From Streptococcus suis (lineage in GTDB: Bacteria; Bacillota; Bacilli; Lactobacillales; Streptococcaceae), in NCBI RefSeq assembly GCF_019856455.1, contig NZ_CP082205.1, forward strand, positions 124,001-188,000: DNA of 64,000 nucleotides. The letters are read 5' to 3'. How positions within the stretch are numbered: the stretch's first letter is position 1; each line of letters begins with the position of its first letter. Below are positions 53,965 to 64,000 of the stretch, piece by piece. The notes under the pieces are model-generated. The model saw nothing but the letters and a program-made list of their open reading frames with translations, was not told the origin of the DNA and did not search any database. The translations under genes were made by a program, and so were the position numbers.

Positions 53965-54798
53965 GTGGGTATTAAAGTTTATAAACCAACGACAAATGGC
54001 CGTCGTAACATGACTTCTTTGGACTTCGCTGAAATCACAACAAGCACTCCAGAAAAAAGCTTGCTTGTTGCATTGAAAAACAAAGCTGGTCGTAACAACA
54101 ACGGTCGCATCACTGTTCGTCACCAAGGTGGCGGTCACAAGCGTTTCTACCGTTTGATTGACTTCAAACGTAACAAAGATGGCGTTGAAGCAATCGTTAA
54201 AACTATCGAGTACGATCCAAACCGTTCAGCAAACATCGCTCTTGTACACTACACAGACGGTGTTAAAGCTTACATCATTGCTCCTAAAGGTCTTGAAGTT
54301 GGTCAACGTATCGTTTCAGGTCCAGAAGCAGATATCAAAGTTGGTAACGCACTTCCACTTGCAAACATCCCAGTCGGTACTGTTGTTCACAACATCGAGT
54401 TGAAACCAGGTCGCGGTGGTGAGTTGGTTCGTGCTGCTGGTGCATCTGCACAGGTTCTTGGTCAAGAGGGTAAATACGTTCTTGTTCGCCTTCAATCAGG
54501 TGAAGTTCGTATGATCCTTGGCACTTGCCGTGCTACTGTTGGTGTGGTAGGTAACGAACAACATGGCCTTGTTAACCTTGGTAAAGCAGGTCGTAGCCGT
54601 TGGAAAGGTATCCGTCCAACAGTTCGCGGTTCTGTAATGAACCCTAACGATCACCCACACGGTGGTGGTGAAGGTAAAGCACCAGTTGGTCGTAAAGCAC
54701 CATCTACACCATGGGGTAAACCAGCTCTTGGTTTGAAAACTCGTAACAAGAAAGCTAAATCTGACAAACTTATCGTTCGTCGTCGCAACCAAAAATAA
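53965..54798 (+). CDS. rplB: 50S ribosomal protein L2
   Basis: 277 residues from GTG 53965 after [29 protein letters not shown] start and the PxxH region [15 protein letters not shown] near the peptidyl-transferase centre are present. A 250-bp structured gap follows before rpsS. Confidence 0.98.
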   Translation: MGIKVYKPTTNGRRNMTSLDFAEITTSTPEKSLLVALKNKAGRNNNGRITVRHQGGGHKRFYRLIDFKRNKDGVEAIVKTIEYDPNRSANIALVHYTDGVKAYIIAPKGLEVGQRIVSGPEADIKVGNALPLANIPVGTVVHNIELKPGRGGELVRAAGASAQVLGQEGKYVLVRLQSGEVRMILGTCRATVGVVGNEQHGLVNLGKAGRSRWKGIRPTVRGSVMNPNDHPHGGGEGKAPVGRKAPSTPWGKPALGLKTRNKKAKSDKLIVRRRNQK

Positions 54799-55048
54799 TA
54801 TATTCTTAGTTGCCTAGCATTCTATATCATCCGCCAACTCGGTAGGGTTTGTTATGGACTGACTATTCCAGCATCTCAGTTTGATTGAAATGCCAGTTTG
54901 ACGCAGTGGTTGATTGCAGTTTCTAGTAGCTTAGCTACGTCGAAACTTCTAATCAACTGTGCGGGGGCAGGACAACGAATACGGTAACTGGGGTTCTGTC
55001 CAGCTCCCAAGCCGCTGTGGTACATATTTTAAAGGAGAAAATACTAAA
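54799..55048 (+). other. Structured gap rplB-rpsS
   Basis: 250 bp without a gene. A branched hairpin GTTGATT-AGTTTC-GTAGC / GCTAC-GAAACT-AATCAAC occupies 54910-54957. GGGGGCAGGACA and TGTCCAGCTCCC may pair further along. No T-run follows, so it is not an ordinary terminator. Confidence 0.65.
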
Positions 55049-55330
55049 ATGGGACGTAGTCTTAAAAAAGGACCTTTCGTCGATGAGCATTTGATGAAAA
55101 AAGTTGAAGCTCAAGCAAATGACGAAAAGAAAAAAGTAATTAAAACTTGGTCACGTCGTTCAACGATCTTCCCAAGTTTCATCGGTTATACAATCGCAGT
55201 TTACGATGGACGTAAACACGTACCTGTATACATTCAAGAAGACATGGTAGGTCACAAACTTGGTGAATTTGCACCAACTCGTACTTACAAAGGTCATGCT
55301 GCTGACGACAAGAAAACTCGTCGTAAATAA
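55049..55330 (+). CDS. rpsS: 30S ribosomal protein S19
   Basis: 93 residues from ATG 55049 (AAAGGAGAA upstream); the frame is open 30 codons earlier without a site. [15 protein letters not shown] and HNGR-region variant [23 protein letters not shown] (in part) identify it. Confidence 0.98.
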
Positions 55331-55347
55331 TTTAGGAGGAAAACACA

Positions 55348-55692
55348 ATGGCAGAAATTACTTCAGCTAAAGCAACTGCTCGCACAGTACGTGTTTCACC
55401 TCGTAAATCACGTCTTGTCTTGGATAACATCCGTGGCAAAAGCGTAGCAGACGCAATCGCAATCTTGAAATTCACACCAAACAAAGCTGCAGGCATTATC
55501 GAGGGAGTTTTGAACTCAGCAATCGCTAACGCTGAAAACAACTTTGGTTTGGAAAAAGCTAACTTGGTAGTCAGCGAAGCATTCGCAAACGAAGGGCCAA
55601 CGTTGAAACGTTTCCGTCCACGTGCGAAAGGTTCTGCTTCACCAATCAACAAACGCACAGCTCACATCACTGTAGTTGTGGCAGAGAAATAA
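55348..55692 (+). CDS. rplV: 50S ribosomal protein L22
   Basis: 114 residues; start [20 protein letters not shown] and the tunnel hairpin [14 protein letters not shown], a known site of macrolide-resistance changes, which here looks unaltered in length. AGGAGG precedes the start. Confidence 0.98.
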   Translation: MAEITSAKATARTVRVSPRKSRLVLDNIRGKSVADAIAILKFTPNKAAGIIEGVLNSAIANAENNFGLEKANLVVSEAFANEGPTLKRFRPRAKGSASPINKRTAHITVVVAEK

Positions 55693-55704
55693 GGAGGTAA
55701 AAAC

Positions 55705-56358
55705 GTGGGTCAAAAAGTACATCCAATTGGTATGCGTGTTGGCATCATCCGTGATTGGGATGCTAAATGGTATGCTGAAAAAGAATACGCGGATTACCTT
55801 CATGAAGATCTTGCAATCCGCAACTTTATCAAAAAAGAATTGGCTGATGCGTCAACATCAACAATCGAAATCGAACGTGCTGTAAATAAAGTAATCGTTT
55901 CTATCCACACTGCTAAGCCAGGTATGGTTATCGGTAAAGCTGGTAGCAATGTTGATGCACTTCGTGCTCAATTGAACAAATTGACTGGTAAGCAAGTACA
56001 CATCAACATCATCGAAATCAAACAACCTGATTTGGATGCACACCTTGTTGGTGAGTCAATCGCTCGTCAATTGGAGCAACGTGTGGCATTCCGCCGTGCT
56101 CAAAAACAAGCTATCCAACGTGCAATGCGCGCTGGTGCAAAAGGTATCAAAACACAAGTTTCTGGTCGTTTGAACGGTGCTGATATTGCTCGTGCAGAAG
56201 GCTACTCAGAAGGAACTGTTCCTCTTCATACACTTCGTGCGGATATCGACTACGCTTGGGAAGAAGCTTTGACAACTTACGGTAAACTTGGTGTTAAAGT
56301 ATGGATCTACCGTGGTGAAGTTCTTCCAGCTCGTAAAAACACTAAAGGAGGTAAATAA
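55705..56358 (+). CDS. rpsC: 30S ribosomal protein S3
   Basis: 217 residues from GTG 55705 after AAGGAGG. KH domain with [11 protein letters not shown] and the C-terminal [20 protein letters not shown] (in part). It helps form the mRNA entry helicase site. Confidence 0.98.
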   Translation: MGQKVHPIGMRVGIIRDWDAKWYAEKEYADYLHEDLAIRNFIKKELADASTSTIEIERAVNKVIVSIHTAKPGMVIGKAGSNVDALRAQLNKLTGKQVHINIIEIKQPDLDAHLVGESIARQLEQRVAFRRAQKQAIQRAMRAGAKGIKTQVSGRLNGADIARAEGYSEGTVPLHTLRADIDYAWEEALTTYGKLGVKVWIYRGEVLPARKNTKGGK

Positions 56359-56361
56359 CAA

Positions 56362-56775
56362 ATGTTAGTACCTAAACGTGTAAAACACCGTCGTGAATTC
56401 CGTGGAAAAATGCGCGGTGAAGCTAAAGGTGGAAAACAAGTAGACTTTGGTCAATACGGTCTTCAAGCAACTACTAGCTCATGGATTACAAACCGCCAAA
56501 TCGAAGCTGCCCGTATCGCTATGACGCGTTACATGAAACGTGGTGGTAAAGTTTGGATTAAGATCTTCCCACACAAATCATACACTGCTAAAGCTATCGG
56601 TGTACGTATGGGTTCTGGTAAAGGTGCTCCTGAAGGTTGGGTAGCTCCAGTTAAACGCGGTAAGGTTATGTTTGAAGTAGCTGGCGTTTCTGAAGAAATC
56701 GCACGTGAAGCATTCCGCCTTGCTGGTCACAAATTGCCAGTTAAAGTTAAATTCGTAAAACGTGAAGCAGAATAA
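56362..56775 (+). CDS. rplP: 50S ribosomal protein L16
   Basis: 137 residues, [19 protein letters not shown]; contacts the A-site tRNA elbow. Signature MRMGSGKG-like [13 protein letters not shown] is present. Three bases separate it from rpsC. Confidence 0.98.
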
Positions 56776-56784
56776 GGAGAAGAC

Positions 56785-56991
56785 ATGAAACTTCAAGAAA
56801 TTAAAGATTTTGTAAAAGAACTTCGTGGCCTTTCTCAAGAAGAACTTGCTAAGAAAGAAAACGAATTGAAGAAAGAACTCTTCGAACTTCGTTTCCAAGC
56901 TGCTGCTGGTCAACTTGAGCAAACTGCTCGTTTGAACGAAGTGAAGAAACAAATTGCACGTATCAAAACTGTGCAATCTGAAGCTAAATAA
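56785..56991 (+). CDS. rpmC: 50S ribosomal protein L29
   Basis: 68 residues, two-helix protein [16 protein letters not shown]...; located at the tunnel exit beside L23. Confidence 0.98.
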
Positions 56992-57014
56992 TAGATTGGG
57001 AAAGGAGAATTTCA

Positions 57015-57275
57015 ATGGAACGCAATAATCGTAAAGTTCTTGTTGGACGCGTAGTATCTGACAAAATGGACAAAACAATCACAGTTGTAGTTGAAACTAA
57101 ACGTAACCACCCAGTCTATGGTAAACGTATTAACTACTCTAAAAAGTACAAAGCTCATGATGAAAACAATGTTGCTAAAGAAGGCGATATCGTTCGTATC
57201 ATGGAAACTCGCCCACTTTCAGCTACAAAACGTTTCCGTCTTGTAGAAGTTGTGGAAGAGGCAGTTATCATTTAA
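57015..57275 (+). CDS. rpsQ: 30S ribosomal protein S17
   Basis: 86 residues, OB fold with [14 protein letters not shown] and [18 protein letters not shown]. Preceded by AAAGGAG. Confidence 0.98.
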
Positions 57276-57299
57276 TCAACCTGAAAGGAGAAAATTGAC

Positions 57300-57668
57300 A
57301 TGATTCAAACAGAAACTCGTTTGAAAGTTGCTGACAACAGTGGCGCACGCGAAATCTTGACAATCAAAGTTCTTGGTGGTTCAGGACGTAAATTCGCGAA
57401 CATCGGCGACATCATCGTTGCTTCAGTAAAACAAGCTACTCCTGGTGGTGCGGTTAAAAAAGGTGACGTTGTAAAAGCCGTTATCGTTCGTACTAAGACA
57501 GGTGCTCGTCGTGCTGATGGTTCTTACATCAAATTCGATGAGAATGCTGCAGTTATCATCCGTGAAGATAAAACACCTCGCGGAACTCGTATCTTTGGCC
57601 CAGTGGCACGCGAATTGCGTGACGGCGGTTTTATGAAAATCGTTTCATTGGCACCAGAAGTACTTTAA
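57300..57668 (+). CDS. rplN: 50S ribosomal protein L14
   Basis: 122 residues; start [19 protein letters not shown] and end [14 protein letters not shown]. The 80-bp gap to rplX has a CCCTGTTA/TAACAGGG hairpin. Confidence 0.98.
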   Translation: MIQTETRLKVADNSGAREILTIKVLGGSGRKFANIGDIIVASVKQATPGGAVKKGDVVKAVIVRTKTGARRADGSYIKFDENAAVIIREDKTPRGTRIFGPVARELRDGGFMKIVSLAPEVL

Positions 57669-57748
57669 TCTAACAAACTAAGTCCCCTGTTATCTCGCCA
57701 GAGTAACAGGGTGCCCATTAGGGCGTAAGAAATCATAGGAGAAATCAA

Positions 57749-58054
57749 ATGTTTGTAAAAAAAGGCGATAAAGTTCGCGTAATCGCTGGTAAAGACAAAG
57801 GCGTTGAAGCTCTTGTTGTAACAGCACTTCCAAAAGTAAACAAAGTTATTGTTGAAGGTGTTAACATCGTTAAGAAACACCAAAAACCAAATAGCGAAAA
57901 CCCTCAAGGTGCTATCGTTGAAAAAGAAGCTCCAATCCATGTGTCAAACGTTCAAGTTCTTGACAAAAATGGTGTTGCAGGACGCGTTGGTTACAAGTTT
58001 GTAGATGGCAAAAAAGTTCGCTACAACAAAAAATCAGGCGAAGTGCTTGATTAA
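57749..58054 (+). CDS. rplX: 50S ribosomal protein L24
   Basis: 101 residues with the KOW motif [15 protein letters not shown] at the start; an assembly initiator of the large subunit. Confidence 0.98.
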   Translation: MFVKKGDKVRVIAGKDKGVEALVVTALPKVNKVIVEGVNIVKKHQKPNSENPQGAIVEKEAPIHVSNVQVLDKNGVAGRVGYKFVDGKKVRYNKKSGEVLD

Positions 58055-58077
58055 TCACGAAGGAAAGGAGAAGTATA

Positions 58078-58620
58078 ATGGCAAATCGTTTAAAAGAAAA
58101 ATATCTTAATGAAGTAGTTCCTGCTTTGACTGAACAATTTAACTATTCTTCAGTGATGGCTGTGCCAAAAGTTGATAAGATCGTTTTGAACATGGGTGTT
58201 GGTGACGCTGTTTCTAACGCTAAAAACCTTGAGAAAGCTGCTCAAGAATTGGCTTTGATCTCAGGTCAAAAACCACTTATCACTAAAGCTAAGAAATCAA
58301 TCGCCGGCTTCCGTCTTCGTGAGGGTGTTGCAATCGGTGCGAAAGTAACTCTTCGTGGCGAACGTATGTATGAGTTCTTGGACAAATTGGTTACAGTTTC
58401 ACTTCCACGTGTACGTGACTTCCACGGTGTACCAACTAAGTCATTTGACGGACGTGGTAACTACACACTTGGTGTGAAAGAGCAATTGATCTTCCCAGAA
58501 ATCAACTTCGACGATGTTGATAAAACTCGCGGTATGGATATCGTTATCGTTACAACTGCTAACACTGACGAAGAATCACGTGCATTGCTTACTGGCCTTG
58601 GTATGCCGTTTGCAAAATAA
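58078..58620 (+). CDS. rplE: 50S ribosomal protein L5
   Basis: 180 residues; 5S rRNA-binding. [16 protein letters not shown] and [21 protein letters not shown] (in part) are the family signatures. Confidence 0.98.
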   Translation: MANRLKEKYLNEVVPALTEQFNYSSVMAVPKVDKIVLNMGVGDAVSNAKNLEKAAQELALISGQKPLITKAKKSIAGFRLREGVAIGAKVTLRGERMYEFLDKLVTVSLPRVRDFHGVPTKSFDGRGNYTLGVKEQLIFPEINFDDVDKTRGMDIVIVTTANTDEESRALLTGLGMPFAK

Positions 58621-58634
58621 GAGGGAGAGAATAA

Positions 58635-58820
58635 ATGGCTAAAAAATCAATGATCGCTAAGAACAAACGCCCAGCTAAGTTCTCTACACAAGCTTACACA
58701 CGCTGTGAAAAATGTGGACGTCCACACTCAGTTTACCGCAAATTCAAATTGTGCCGTGTATGCTTCCGCGACTTGGCTTACCTTGGACAAATTCCGGGTG
58801 TAACAAAAGCTTCTTGGTAA
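58635..58820 (+). CDS. rpsN: 30S ribosomal protein S14 type Z
   Basis: 61 residues of the zinc-binding form, with CEKC and CRVC supplying four cysteines. The zinc-free paralogue, if any, is outside this window. Confidence 0.97.
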   Translation: MAKKSMIAKNKRPAKFSTQAYTRCEKCGRPHSVYRKFKLCRVCFRDLAYLGQIPGVTKASW

Positions 58821-59126
58821 GATAAGATGTGAGAGCGTTTAGCAACCAAGGCAAAGATCGGAGATTTGACGATGAAGTTTACTTCTAGGAAAATCTATCT
58901 TCTTTGCTAAGGTTGTAGCTCGAACTCAATTAAAACAACCCCGATACAAAGTTTGCTTGCCGATTTGAACACGGGCGAAAGCCTGTGTGAAAAAGACAAA
59001 CTTTCCTAGAAACCAAAGTTTCTACGTCAAGTTTTCTATTTTCACTTTGGCTTTTTAGCGCCCTTTGTATCATGAATTAACTAGCAAGTGATTTAATCAA
59101 ACTGCTAGTAAGAGGAGAAACAACAA
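58821..59126 (+). other. Structured 306-bp gap rpsN-rpsH
   Basis: No gene. A long hairpin pairs GAGC..GCAACC..GGCAAAGA (from 58832) with TCTTTGC..GGTTGT..GCTC (to 58921). A second unit is bounded by GATACAAAG (58942-58950) and CTTTGTATC (59063-59071) and contains ACACGGGC/GCCTGTGT and GAAAC/GTTTC stems. CATGA follows the second arm, as in the gap at 59526. Confidence 0.65.
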
Positions 59127-59525
59127 ATGGTTATGACTGACCCAATTGCAGATTTTTTGACACGTATTCGTAACGCTAACCAAGCAAAACACGAAGTGCT
59201 TGAAGTTCCTGCATCAAACATCAAAAAAGGTATTGCTACAATCCTTAAAAACGAAGGTTTTGTAAAAAACGTTGAATTCATCGAAGATGACAAACAAGGC
59301 ATCATCCGTGTATTCTTGAAATACGGACCAAACGGTGAAAAAGTTATCACTAACTTGAAACGCGTTTCAAAACCAGGTCTTCGTGTTTACTCAAAACGTG
59401 AAGATATTCCAAAAGTTCTTAACGGACTTGGTATCGCAATCATCTCAACATCAGAAGGTCTTTTGACTGATAAACAAGCTCGTCAAAAGAACGTTGGTGG
59501 TGAGGTTATCGCATACGTTTGGTAA
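59127..59525 (+). CDS. rpsH: 30S ribosomal protein S8
   Basis: 132 residues; [18 protein letters not shown] start and the C-terminal signature [21 protein letters not shown]8 is the translational repressor of the spc operon in E. coli; a target site is not evident here. Confidence 0.98.
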   Translation: MVMTDPIADFLTRIRNANQAKHEVLEVPASNIKKGIATILKNEGFVKNVEFIEDDKQGIIRVFLKYGPNGEKVITNLKRVSKPGLRVYSKREDIPKVLNGLGIAIISTSEGLLTDKQARQKNVGGEVIAYVW

Positions 59526-59807
59526 TCTTTTAGCTTCCAATTTCGTCATGTGCCTGTGTTAGAGCGTCTTGACATACTCAAGTATGGTCTGCGTCGCTCT
59601 GCCGTGCCACATTTAGAAATTGAAACCTAAAAGCATGATACAAACGCGAGAGGACCAGCTCTTCGTGCGTGTTCAAATCAGATTTACTGATTATTTAGTA
59701 TCATGTAAACTGCTCAATCGAACACGGGCTATTGTCCGTGTTTAAATGAGCCCCCGTGAAAACTAGTCGCTTGACGGCTTGATAATTTAACAGGAGAATT
59801 AAAAAAT
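59526..59807 (+). other. Structured 282-bp gap rpsH-rplF
   Basis: No gene. 59528-59634 folds as a very long stem: CTTTTAG, CCAATTTC, ATGTG, AGAGCG and GACATACT on one side, AGTATGGTC, CGCTCT, CACAT, GAAATTG and CTAAAAG on the other. A second unit is bounded by CATGATAC (59634-59641) and GTATCATG (59698-59705). A third hairpin is AACACGG/CCGTGTT. Confidence 0.7.
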
Positions 59808-60344
59808 ATGTCACGTATTGGTAATAAAGTAATTACATTGCCTGCTGGCGTTGAGCTTGCTCAAAACAACGGCGTGGTAACTGTAAAAGGACCTAAAGGG
59901 GAATTGACTCGTGAATTCCCAACTGCTATTGAAATCCGTGTGGAAGGTGCAGAAGTAACTCTTCATCGTCCAAACGATTCAAAAGAAATGAAGACTATTC
60001 ACGGTACTAGCCGTGCTAACCTCAACAACATGGTTGTTGGTGTTTCTGAAGGCTTCAAAAAAGAACTTGAAATGCGTGGTGTCGGTTACCGTGCTCAATT
60101 GGCTGGTAACAAATTGACACTTGCTGTTGGTAAATCACATCCAGATGAAGTGGTTGCACCAGAAGGTATTACATTTGAAGTTCCAACACCAACACAAATC
60201 GTCGTGTCTGGTATCAACAAAGAAGTTGTTGGTCAAACAGCAGCTTACATCCGTAGCCTTCGCGCTCCTGAGCCATACAAAGGTAAAGGTATCCGCTACG
60301 TTGGTGAATTCGTTCGCCGTAAAGAAGGTAAAACAGGTAAATAA
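59808..60344 (+). CDS. rplF: 50S ribosomal protein L6
   Basis: 178 residues with two repeated domains and the C-terminal signature [21 protein letters not shown] (in part). Followed by an AGGTGGC/GCCACCT hairpin and a TGTTTC/GAAACA hairpin before rplR. Confidence 0.98.
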   Translation: MSRIGNKVITLPAGVELAQNNGVVTVKGPKGELTREFPTAIEIRVEGAEVTLHRPNDSKEMKTIHGTSRANLNNMVVGVSEGFKKELEMRGVGYRAQLAGNKLTLAVGKSHPDEVVAPEGITFEVPTPTQIVVSGINKEVVGQTAAYIRSLRAPEPYKGKGIRYVGEFVRRKEGKTGK

Positions 60345-60432
60345 TAGCTTGCTGAGGTGGCTTAGCCACCTGGCTGACTATTTCTCAAATTGTTTCGTAA
60401 GAAACAGAATCATACATTAAGAGGTGAATATT

Positions 60433-60789
60433 GTGATTTCAAAACCAGATAAAAACAAAATCCGCCAAAAACGCCACCGTCGCGTTCGCGGTAAAATCTC
60501 TGGAACTGCTGCTCGCCCACGTTTGAACATTTTCCGTTCTAATACAGGCATCTACGCTCAAGTGATTGATGACGTAGCGGGTGTAACGCTCGCAAGCGCT
60601 TCTACTCTTGATAAAGAAGTTTCAAAAGGTACTAAGACAGAACAAGCTGTTGTTGTAGGTAAACTCGTTGCTGAACGCGCGGTAGCTAAAGGTATTTCTG
60701 AAGTGGTCTTTGACCGCGGTGGATATCTCTATCACGGACGTGTGAAAGCTTTGGCTGAATCAGCTCGTGAAAACGGATTGAAATTCTAA
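60433..60789 (+). CDS. rplR: 50S ribosomal protein L18
   Basis: 118 residues from GTG 60433 ([20 protein letters not shown]), chosen because AGAGGTG lies 7 bp upstream; another GTG at 60424 overlaps that site. 5S rRNA-binding. Confidence 0.97.
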   Translation: MISKPDKNKIRQKRHRRVRGKISGTAARPRLNIFRSNTGIYAQVIDDVAGVTLASASTLDKEVSKGTKTEQAVVVGKLVAERAVAKGISEVVFDRGGYLYHGRVKALAESARENGLKF

Positions 60790-60807
60790 TAGGGAGGACA
60801 CTAAGAA

Positions 60808-61302
60808 ATGGCATTCAAAGATAACGCAGTTGAAATTGAAGAACGCGTAGTAGCCATCAACCGTGTTACAAAAGTTGTTAAAGGTGGACGTCGTCTTCGT
60901 TTTGCAGCTCTTGTGGTTGTTGGTGACCGTAACGGTCGCGTAGGTTTCGGTACTGGTAAAGCTCAAGAAGTACCAGAAGCTATCCGTAAAGCAGTTGAAT
61001 CTGCTAAGAAAAACATGATTGAAGTACCAATGGTTGGTACAACAATCCCTCACGAAGTTCGCTCAGAATTTGGTGGCGCTCGTGTATTGTTGAAACCTGC
61101 TTCAGAGGGTTCTGGGGTTGCTGCCGGTGGTGCAACTCGTGCTGTAATCGAATTGACAGGTATCGCAGATGTGACTTCTAAGTCACTTGGTTCAAACACA
61201 CCAATCAACATCGTTCGCGCAACAGTTGAAGGTTTGAAACAATTGAAACGTGCTGAAGAAGTGGCTGCACTTCGTGGCATCTCAGTTTCTGATTTAGCAT
61301 AA
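60808..61302 (+). CDS. rpsE: 30S ribosomal protein S5
   Basis: 164 residues; double-stranded RNA-binding domain with [19 protein letters not shown] (in part) and [17 protein letters not shown]. Near the decoding centre. Confidence 0.98.
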   Translation: MAFKDNAVEIEERVVAINRVTKVVKGGRRLRFAALVVVGDRNGRVGFGTGKAQEVPEAIRKAVESAKKNMIEVPMVGTTIPHEVRSEFGGARVLLKPASEGSGVAAGGATRAVIELTGIADVTSKSLGSNTPINIVRATVEGLKQLKRAEEVAALRGISVSDLA

Positions 61303-61316
61303 GAAGGGAGATACTC

Positions 61317-61499
61317 ATGGCTCAAATTAAAATCACTTTGACTAAGTCTCCAATCGGTCGCAAACCAGAACAACGTAAAACAGTTGTTGCACTTGGACTT
61401 GGTAAATTGAACTCTTCAGTTGTTAAAGAAGATAACCCAGCTATTCTTGGAATGGTTAACGCTATCTCTCACTTGGTAACTGTAGAAGAAGTTAAATAA
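61317..61499 (+). CDS. rpmD: 50S ribosomal protein L30
   Basis: 60 residues, [19 protein letters not shown]; 14 bp after rpsE. Followed by an AAGTCGCA/TGCGACTT hairpin in the 135-bp gap to rplO. Confidence 0.98.
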   Translation: MAQIKITLTKSPIGRKPEQRKTVVALGLGKLNSSVVKEDNPAILGMVNAISHLVTVEEVK

Positions 61500-61634
61500 T
61501 CTAACAAATAGACTAAGTCGCATAGAGAAATCTTTGCGACTTCTAGTCCATTTTACATATTTACATACAGCGAGTTTGTGGAGGAAGACTCTTGTACTTC
61601 ACAGGCGCTAGCATATATAAGAGGAGAAATAATA

Positions 61635-62075
61635 ATGAAACTTCATGAATTACAACCTGCTACAGGTTCTCGTAAAGTCCGCAACCGTGTAGGTCGTGGT
61701 ACATCATCAGGTAACGGTAAAACATCTGGCCGTGGTCAAAAAGGTCAAAAAGCTCGTAGCGGTGGCGGTGTTCGCCCAGGTTTTGAAGGTGGACAAACTC
61801 CATTGTTCCGTCGACTTCCAAAACGTGGATTTACAAATATCAATGCTAAAGAGTACGCAATCGTTAACCTTGATCAATTGAACGCTTTTGAAGATGGTGC
61901 AGAAGTAACACCAGTTGTGCTTATCGAAGCTGGAATCGTTAAAGCTGAAAAATCAGGAATTAAAATTCTTGGTAACGGTGAATTGACGAAGAAATTGACA
62001 GTTAAAGCTGCTAAATTCTCTAAATCAGCTGAAGAAGCAATCACTTCTAAAGGTGGCTCAGTAGAAGTCATCTAA
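61635..62075 (+). CDS. rplO: 50S ribosomal protein L15
   Basis: 146 residues from ATG 61635 after GAGGAGAA; the frame is open 19 codons upstream in the gap. The glycine- and basic-rich start [20 protein letters not shown] reaches into 23S rRNA. Confidence 0.98.
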   Translation: MKLHELQPATGSRKVRNRVGRGTSSGNGKTSGRGQKGQKARSGGGVRPGFEGGQTPLFRRLPKRGFTNINAKEYAIVNLDQLNAFEDGAEVTPVVLIEAGIVKAEKSGIKILGNGELTKKLTVKAAKFSKSAEEAITSKGGSVEVI

Positions 62076-62088
62076 GAGGTGACCGCCT

Positions 62089-63399
62089 ATGTTTTTTAAA
62101 CTTTTAAAAGATGCCTTAAAGGTAAAATTGGTACGTAGTAAAATTCTATTTACTATCTTTATCCTTTTTGTCTTCCGTGTAGGAACCCACATTACAGTAC
62201 CAGGAGTAAACGCAAAGAGTCTTGAAGCCTTGTCAAACGTTCCATTTTTGAACATGTTGAGTTTGGTTTCGGGAAATGCTATGCGTAATTTCTCAGTTTT
62301 CGCACTAGGTGTTAGTCCTTATATTACAGCTTCCATCATTGTTCAACTTTTGCAAATGGATATTTTACCTAAATTTGTTGAATGGGGTAAGCAAGGTGAA
62401 GTTGGTCGTCGTAAACTGAATCAGGCAACACGCTACATTTCTTTGGTACTGGCATTTGTTCAATCTATTGGTATTACAGCAGGCTTTAATGCCTTGTCTG
62501 GTGCAAAATTGACCAATATGCCATTAAATTGGCAAACATATTTGTTGATTGGATCAATCTTGACAACAGGTTCGATTATTGTAACTTGGTTGGGGGAACA
62601 AATTTCTGAAAAGGGCTATGGTAATGGTACATCAATGATCATCTTCGCGGGTATCATTTCATCATTACCAGGGACTTTTCACGAGATTTACATTGATCGC
62701 TTTGTTAATATTGAATCAAGTCGTTTGGGGGAGTCAGCAATCTTTGTTGCTGCACTCGTCGTATTAATATTCTTTGTTGTGTATTTTACAACTTTTGTAC
62801 AACAAGCAGAATATAAATTACCAATTCAATATACAAAACGTGCACAAGGAGCACCTTCTAGCTCATATTTACCGCTGAAATTGAATCCATCAGGAGTCAT
62901 TCCCGTAATCTTTGCAGGCTCAATCACTGCAGTTCCAACTTCTTTGATTCAATATTTCGCAAGTCAAAATAAGAGTGCCGGGTGGTTATTGACGGTTCAG
63001 GAATACTTTGATTATTCAACTGCTAAAGGTATGATTGTATATGCAGGTTTAATTATTGCCTTTACATTCTTCTACACCTTTGTTCAAGTAAATCCTGAGA
63101 AGACTGCAGAAAGCCTTCAGAAAAGTGCAGCCTATATCCATGGAGTTCGTCCTGGTAATGGCACTGAACAGTTTTTGTCAAAATTATTGACAAGATTGGC
63201 AGTAATCGGTGCGCTCTTCTTGAGTTTTGTAGCTTTGTTGCCTATCCTTGCGCAAAATCTCTTTGGGCTTTCTTCAAGCATTGCGTTCCTTGGTACAAGT
63301 TTGATTATCGTAATCTCTACAAGTATCGAAGGCATCAAGCAATTAGAAGGCTACCTTCTTAAGAGAAAATATGTAGGTTTCTTAGAAATTACAGAATAG
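62089..63399 (+). CDS. secY: Protein translocase subunit SecY
   Basis: 436 residues with ten hydrophobic segments. ITVPGV in the N-terminal plug region and GYGNGTSMIIFAGI (loop after segment 4/5) are signatures. It forms the channel for secreted and membrane proteins with SecE and SecG. Spacing of 13 bp to rplO fits the spc operon. Confidence 0.97.
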   Translation: MFFKLLKDALKVKLVRSKILFTIFILFVFRVGTHITVPGVNAKSLEALSNVPFLNMLSLVSGNAMRNFSVFALGVSPYITASIIVQLLQMDILPKFVEWGKQGEVGRRKLNQATRYISLVLAFVQSIGITAGFNALSGAKLTNMPLNWQTYLLIGSILTTGSIIVTWLGEQISEKGYGNGTSMIIFAGIISSLPGTFHEIYIDRFVNIESSRLGESAIFVAALVVLIFFVVYFTTFVQQAEYKLPIQYTKRAQGAPSSSYLPLKLNPSGVIPVIFAGSITAVPTSLIQYFASQNKSAGWLLTVQEYFDYSTAKGMIVYAGLIIAFTFFYTFVQVNPEKTAESLQKSAAYIHGVRPGNGTEQFLSKLLTRLAVIGALFLSFVALLPILAQNLFGLSSSIAFLGTSLIIVISTSIEGIKQLEGYLLKRKYVGFLEITE

Positions 63400-63492
63400 A
63401 ATATAGGTTGACCTAGTCAACCTTCTATTTTGTTTTTAGATAAGTTTGTCAATAATGGCAAATTTATGTGAAAACAAAATAAGGAGTTTGTC

Positions 63493-64000
63493 ATGAATCT
63501 TTTAATTATGGGTTTACCAGGTGCTGGTAAAGGGACACAAGCGGCCAAGATTGTTGAGAAATTCAATGTTGCTCATATCTCAACAGGAGATATGTTCCGT
63601 GCAGCAATGGCCAATCAGACTGAAATGGGTATTCTTGCCAAGTCGTACATTGATAAGGGTGACCTCGTTCCTGATGAAGTTACTAATGGCATTGTCAAAG
63701 AACGTTTGGTTCAGGATGACATCAAGGAAAAAGGCTTTTTACTAGATGGCTATCCTCGCACGATTGAACAAGCCCATGCCTTGGATGAAAATTTGGCTGA
63801 CTTAGGAATTGAGTTGCAAGGTGTTATCAATATTGAGATTGATCCTTCAAAATTGGTAGAGCGTCTCAGCGGTCGTATTATTCATAAAGAAACCGGAGAG
63901 ACTTTCCACAAAGTATTCAATCCACCTGTTGGAGACTACAAAGAGGAAGACTTCTATCAACGTGAAGATGACAAGCCAGAATCTGTCAAACGTCGTTTAG
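63493..64000 (+). CDS. adk: Adenylate kinase, 3' end outside window
   Basis: 169 codons are visible. P-loop [10 protein letters not shown], the NMP-binding STGDMFR, DGYPRT and the start of the LID ([20 protein letters not shown]) are present. It interconverts AMP, ADP and ATP. It follows secY by 93 bp, the usual order. Confidence 0.97.
   Translation, partial: MNLLIMGLPGAGKGTQAAKIVEKFNVAHISTGDMFRAAMANQTEMGILAKSYIDKGDLVPDEVTNGIVKERLVQDDIKEKGFLLDGYPRTIEQAHALDENLADLGIELQGVINIEIDPSKLVERLSGRIIHKETGETFHKVFNPPVGDYKEEDFYQREDDKPESVKRRL

Overview
The window looks like a chromosomal segment of a low-GC Firmicute of the genus Streptococcus, and most probably Streptococcus suis. The evidence is the S10/spc ribosomal operon, the ruvA-tag-cinA-recA-spx-ireB-ruvX order, a ComR/ComS/ComX competence circuit whose ComS peptides end in a double-tryptophan XIP tail, and streptococcal IS families. 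This is inferred from gene content and protein recognition; no database search was possible.

Layout. Bases 1-3760 hold an AT-rich, unfamiliar three-gene set: a truncated unknown protein, a beta-propeller protein and an ABC exporter. Bases 4151-8394 carry a HAD phosphatase followed by two inverted 1607-bp IS110-type elements enclosing a small hairpin-rich repeat. Bases 8456-14197 carry a three-gene ABC-2 exporter and a TetR regulator divergent from a YhgE/Pip membrane protein, with two operators between them. Bases 14247-21850 are decayed: an IS630-type element beside a cut flavin reductase, ABC-transporter and other remnants, a RhuM-family gene, an IS66 element with a frameshifted transposase, and a second IS66 remnant. 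Bases 21968-28003 are a purine operon (purD-purE-purK-two extra genes-purB) with a PurBox.

Bases 28049-31959 are the most unusual part. They hold three competence (ComX) boxes, two nearly identical 29-residue peptides, a 57-residue protein, a class III lanthipeptide synthetase (LanKC) and an MFS transporter. I read this as a competence-controlled class III lanthipeptide-type cluster. A frameshifted MerR gene, ruvB, a GNAT and a HAD gene follow. Next come comR and a duplicated comS, each copy with its own ComR box and terminator, then folC, a tiny com-box gene, a GT-C membrane protein and mutL-ruvA-tag-cinA-recA. After spx, ireB, ruvX and a DUF1292 gene there is a 50-bp-period array of terminator-like hairpins, a nucleotidyltransferase clipped by the third IS110 copy, and comX. 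From 51929 to the end runs the S10/spc operon (rpsJ to secY and partial adk), whose wide gaps contain large stem-loops.

How the genes work together. ComR with the ComS-derived peptide should activate comS and comX through the three matching palindromes. ComX should then read TNCGAATA boxes, here before the lanthipeptide cluster, before a 37-residue ORF and, more weakly, before cinA-recA. Regulator, alternative sigma factor, recombination genes and a candidate competence-induced peptide cluster therefore all lie within about 25 kb.
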